From Flavobacteriales bacterium (GTDB lineage Bacteria > Bacteroidota > Bacteroidia > Flavobacteriales_D > Parvicellaceae), in NCBI GenBank assembly GCA_027047735.1, contig JALTUD010000288.1:1-6256 (forward strand): DNA of 6,256 nt. The letters run 5' to 3'. A program made the position numbers and the translations under genes. The notes under the pieces were generated by a model. The model did not search any database, was not told the DNA's origin, and saw only the letters and a program-made list of their open reading frames with translations. This document shows, in pieces, positions 4,854 to 6,256 of this stretch (position 1 is the stretch's first letter; every line of letters begins with the position of its first letter).

Positions 4854-6256
4854 TTATCTACATTCGCAATTAGTAGTACCCGCAGTAGCACTCATGTGCT
4901 GAACTCTCCAATTTGTACCATCATGCCATAAAGTAAATGTTATTTCTCCATTTCCATTGACAACTTGAGCACCTCCGGCATTATCAACCCTTACATTCCA
5001 ACCAATCCATTTCCCGTAAATAGTAGGTTGTCCCGCAGAATTATCATCTAAAGTTATAAAATATTGTCCATCCCACCCTGGAGAACCATCGTAAAATCTG
5101 TTTCCTCCATTTGCTCCAGAATTACATTGAACATTATCTTGTAAATCAGGAGCTACACCAGTATAAATATAACTTTCATCTGGATGCGAAGCTACATAAG
5201 CACGCGTAAAAGGAACATTTACCACAGAACCACCTGAATAATGACGACAAACAATTTGCCCCATGTTTTGTGTTCTAATTCCTCCATTAACATGAAGTTT
5301 AGAGGTTGGGGTTGTTGTGTTTATTCCTACATTCCCTCCTCTAGCTATAATCATTCTTTCCGTACAATTTCCAGTTCCATCATTACAAAAAGTACCGTCT
5401 CCATTTGCGTCATAATATTCCCAAAAAGATAATCCGTTGTGAGCTCCATATTCATTCATGTTGTAAATAGCCCATTCTCTTTTATTAGGCTCAGCTGCTG
5501 TTGTGTTTTTTCCTGACAATATCAACGAGCCTAATATTCCTCCGGTATTATCCAATTCAATTTTTTCTGTCCCACCAAATACATGTAGCTTATTCATCGG
5601 AGAAACTGTACCAATACCAATATTACCATCATTTCTTGCAAAAAATACAGCATTATCATAAGTGTTATCGGTCATAAAATTACCATTACCGGAAGCAATT
5701 AATAACCCATCATTTGAATCATTATCTCTAATCCCTAAGACCAAGTTCCCGTTTGTCCCCCCTTGAATAAGTCCACCAAAATGACTTCCGGAAGTCGGTA
5801 ATATTGCTGCCAAGTCAGTCATTCCGGAATCGAAACCTTCTACAGTCACACTTTTATTCGTAGAGTTTCCATTTGAAACAACTAGAGTATGCTGTGGGTT
5901 GGTAAGCCCTATCCCAACTCTCCCCTGTGTGAAAATGTTATCATTGATACTAGCCGGTGCGGCTGTCGTTCCTACTTTGTACCAATCAGCATCAGTAAGT
6001 GATGCTAAATCAACGGTTTCATTTGTTCCGTTTTGTATGCCAATGGTTAGAACAGTTCCTGATAATCCTGAACCACTTATGTTTTGATTATCGGTATTGT
6101 CTAAATAACCACTTAAATCTACCGGTGTGCCATCATTGGTTAAGGAAAGGGTATTTCCTGTTAATGACAAATCTTGATTATCTGTTCCTGCATTATCCGT
6201 TACCCACGTATAAGTTCCGCTACCGTTTGTTGATAGCACTTGTCCGTTTGTTCCAC
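4854..6256 (-). CDS. Large repeat-rich surface/fibre-like protein, C-terminal part (5' end outside window)
   Basis: The frame is open from the window edge to TAA at 4856-4854, giving 466 full codons. The GTG at 6239 is an internal Val of the repeat GTNGQVLSTNGSGTYTWVT, so the true start lies beyond the window. Counting that Val as residue 1, two roughly 30-residue units start with DNQ at 20 and 50 and contain G-x-x-L-x-L and VDL patterns. Three VGIG-type motifs follow at 106-124 (VGIGLTNPQHTLVV), 205-223 (IGIGTVSPMNKLHV) and 302-320 (VGINTTTPTSKLHV), about 97 residues apart. Such motifs are common in long fibre-like or adhesin-like surface proteins of Bacteroidota and in tail-fibre-like proteins. 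The final ~140 residues form a distinct domain with C331, C372, C458 and C460. No endosialidase-type chaperone (peptidase S74) and no obvious type IX sorting domain is seen at the C-terminus. The surface role is inference. Confidence 0.82.
   Translation of the reverse strand, partial: GTNGQVLSTNGSGTYTWVTDNAGTDNQDLSLTGNTLSLTNDGTPVDLSGYLDNTDNQNISGSGLSGTVLTIGIQNGTNETVDLASLTDADWYKVGTTAAPASINDNIFTQGRVGIGLTNPQHTLVVSNGNSTNKSVTVEGFDSGMTDLAAILPTSGSHFGGLIQGGTNGNLVLGIRDNDSNDGLLIASGNGNFMTDNTYDNAVFFARNDGNIGIGTVSPMNKLHVFGGTEKIELDNTGGILGSLILSGKNTTAAEPNKREWAIYNMNEYGAHNGLSFWEYYDANGDGTFCNDGTGNCTERMIIARGGNVGINTTTPTSKLHVNGGIRTQNMGQIVCRHYSGGSVVNVPFTRAYVASHPDESYIYTGVAPDLQDNVQCNSGANGGNRFYDGSPGWDGQYFITLDDNSAGQPTIYGKWIGWNVRVDNAGGAQVVNGNGEITFTLWHDGTNWRVQHMSATAGTTNCECR
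5988..6182 (-). repeat. Tandem ~30-residue repeats encoded in the surface protein
   Basis: Two adjacent units begin DNQDLSLTGNTLSL and DNQNISGSGLSGTVLTI, and each ends in a Val-Asp-Leu pattern (PVDLSGYL and TVDLASL). At DNA level only short blocks are shared, such as GATTATC on the + strand, so the units are old and diverged. More copies probably lie upstream of the window edge, since the edge itself falls in a related repeat motif. Confidence 0.6.

Noticed and set aside
5241..5432. 63-codon + strand reading frame, and a similar one at 5899-6087
   Set aside because: Both are antisense within the surface-protein gene, without motifs or a plausible leader.
6237..6239. GTG as the start codon of the surface protein
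   Set aside because: It is the Val of the repeat GTNGQVLSTNG, and the frame stays open to the window edge, so the gene is 5'-partial.

Overview
The window looks like a low-GC member of the Bacteroidota, most likely a flavobacterium-type organism. Reasons: A/T-rich translation starts without a Shine-Dalgarno sequence, a TonB-family transducer with the Bacteroidota style of C-terminal domain, and a large surface protein built from GTNGQVLSTNGSGTYTWVT-type and VGIGTxxPxxKLHV-type repeats. This assignment is inference; no rRNA or tRNA gene is present to confirm it.

Positions 1-3585 (+ strand) are the 3' end of a surface-polysaccharide (O-antigen or capsule) gene cluster. The order is: the C-terminus of a phytanoyl-CoA dioxygenase-like (PhyH) oxygenase, a SAM-dependent methyltransferase, a NeuD/PglD-type sugar acetyltransferase, a five-bladed beta-propeller protein related to glycoside hydrolases, and RffA/WecE, the dTDP-4-amino-4,6-dideoxygalactose transaminase. 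Junctions are tight (ATGA overlap, 5-nt gap, TAATG overlap, 24-nt gap), so the block reads as one operon. RffA makes dTDP-Fuc4N. The PglD-like enzyme is a plausible N-acetyltransferase for that amino group, which would give dTDP-Fuc4NAc. The methyltransferase, oxygenase and propeller protein would be further tailoring or unknown steps. GC content rises along the operon, suggesting a mosaic, horizontally assembled cluster.

Positions 3584-3625 hold a perfect 28-nt palindrome that overlaps the rffA stop codon and separates the operon from the convergent genes. It is probably a bidirectional terminator.

Positions 3644-6256 are on the - strand: a TonB-family energy transducer (3644-4381), a 472-nt non-coding region (4382-4853), and the 3' part of a large repeat-rich surface or fibre-like protein (4854 to beyond the window edge). 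The non-coding region carries two inverted repeats. One has 28-bp arms and pairs completely only as a - strand RNA (three G.U pairs and a GAGA loop). It looks like a terminator or the end of a structured RNA.

No CRISPR array, tRNA, rRNA, complete insertion sequence or defence system was seen. The most interesting items are the propeller protein embedded in a sugar-biosynthesis operon and the structured - strand intergenic region.
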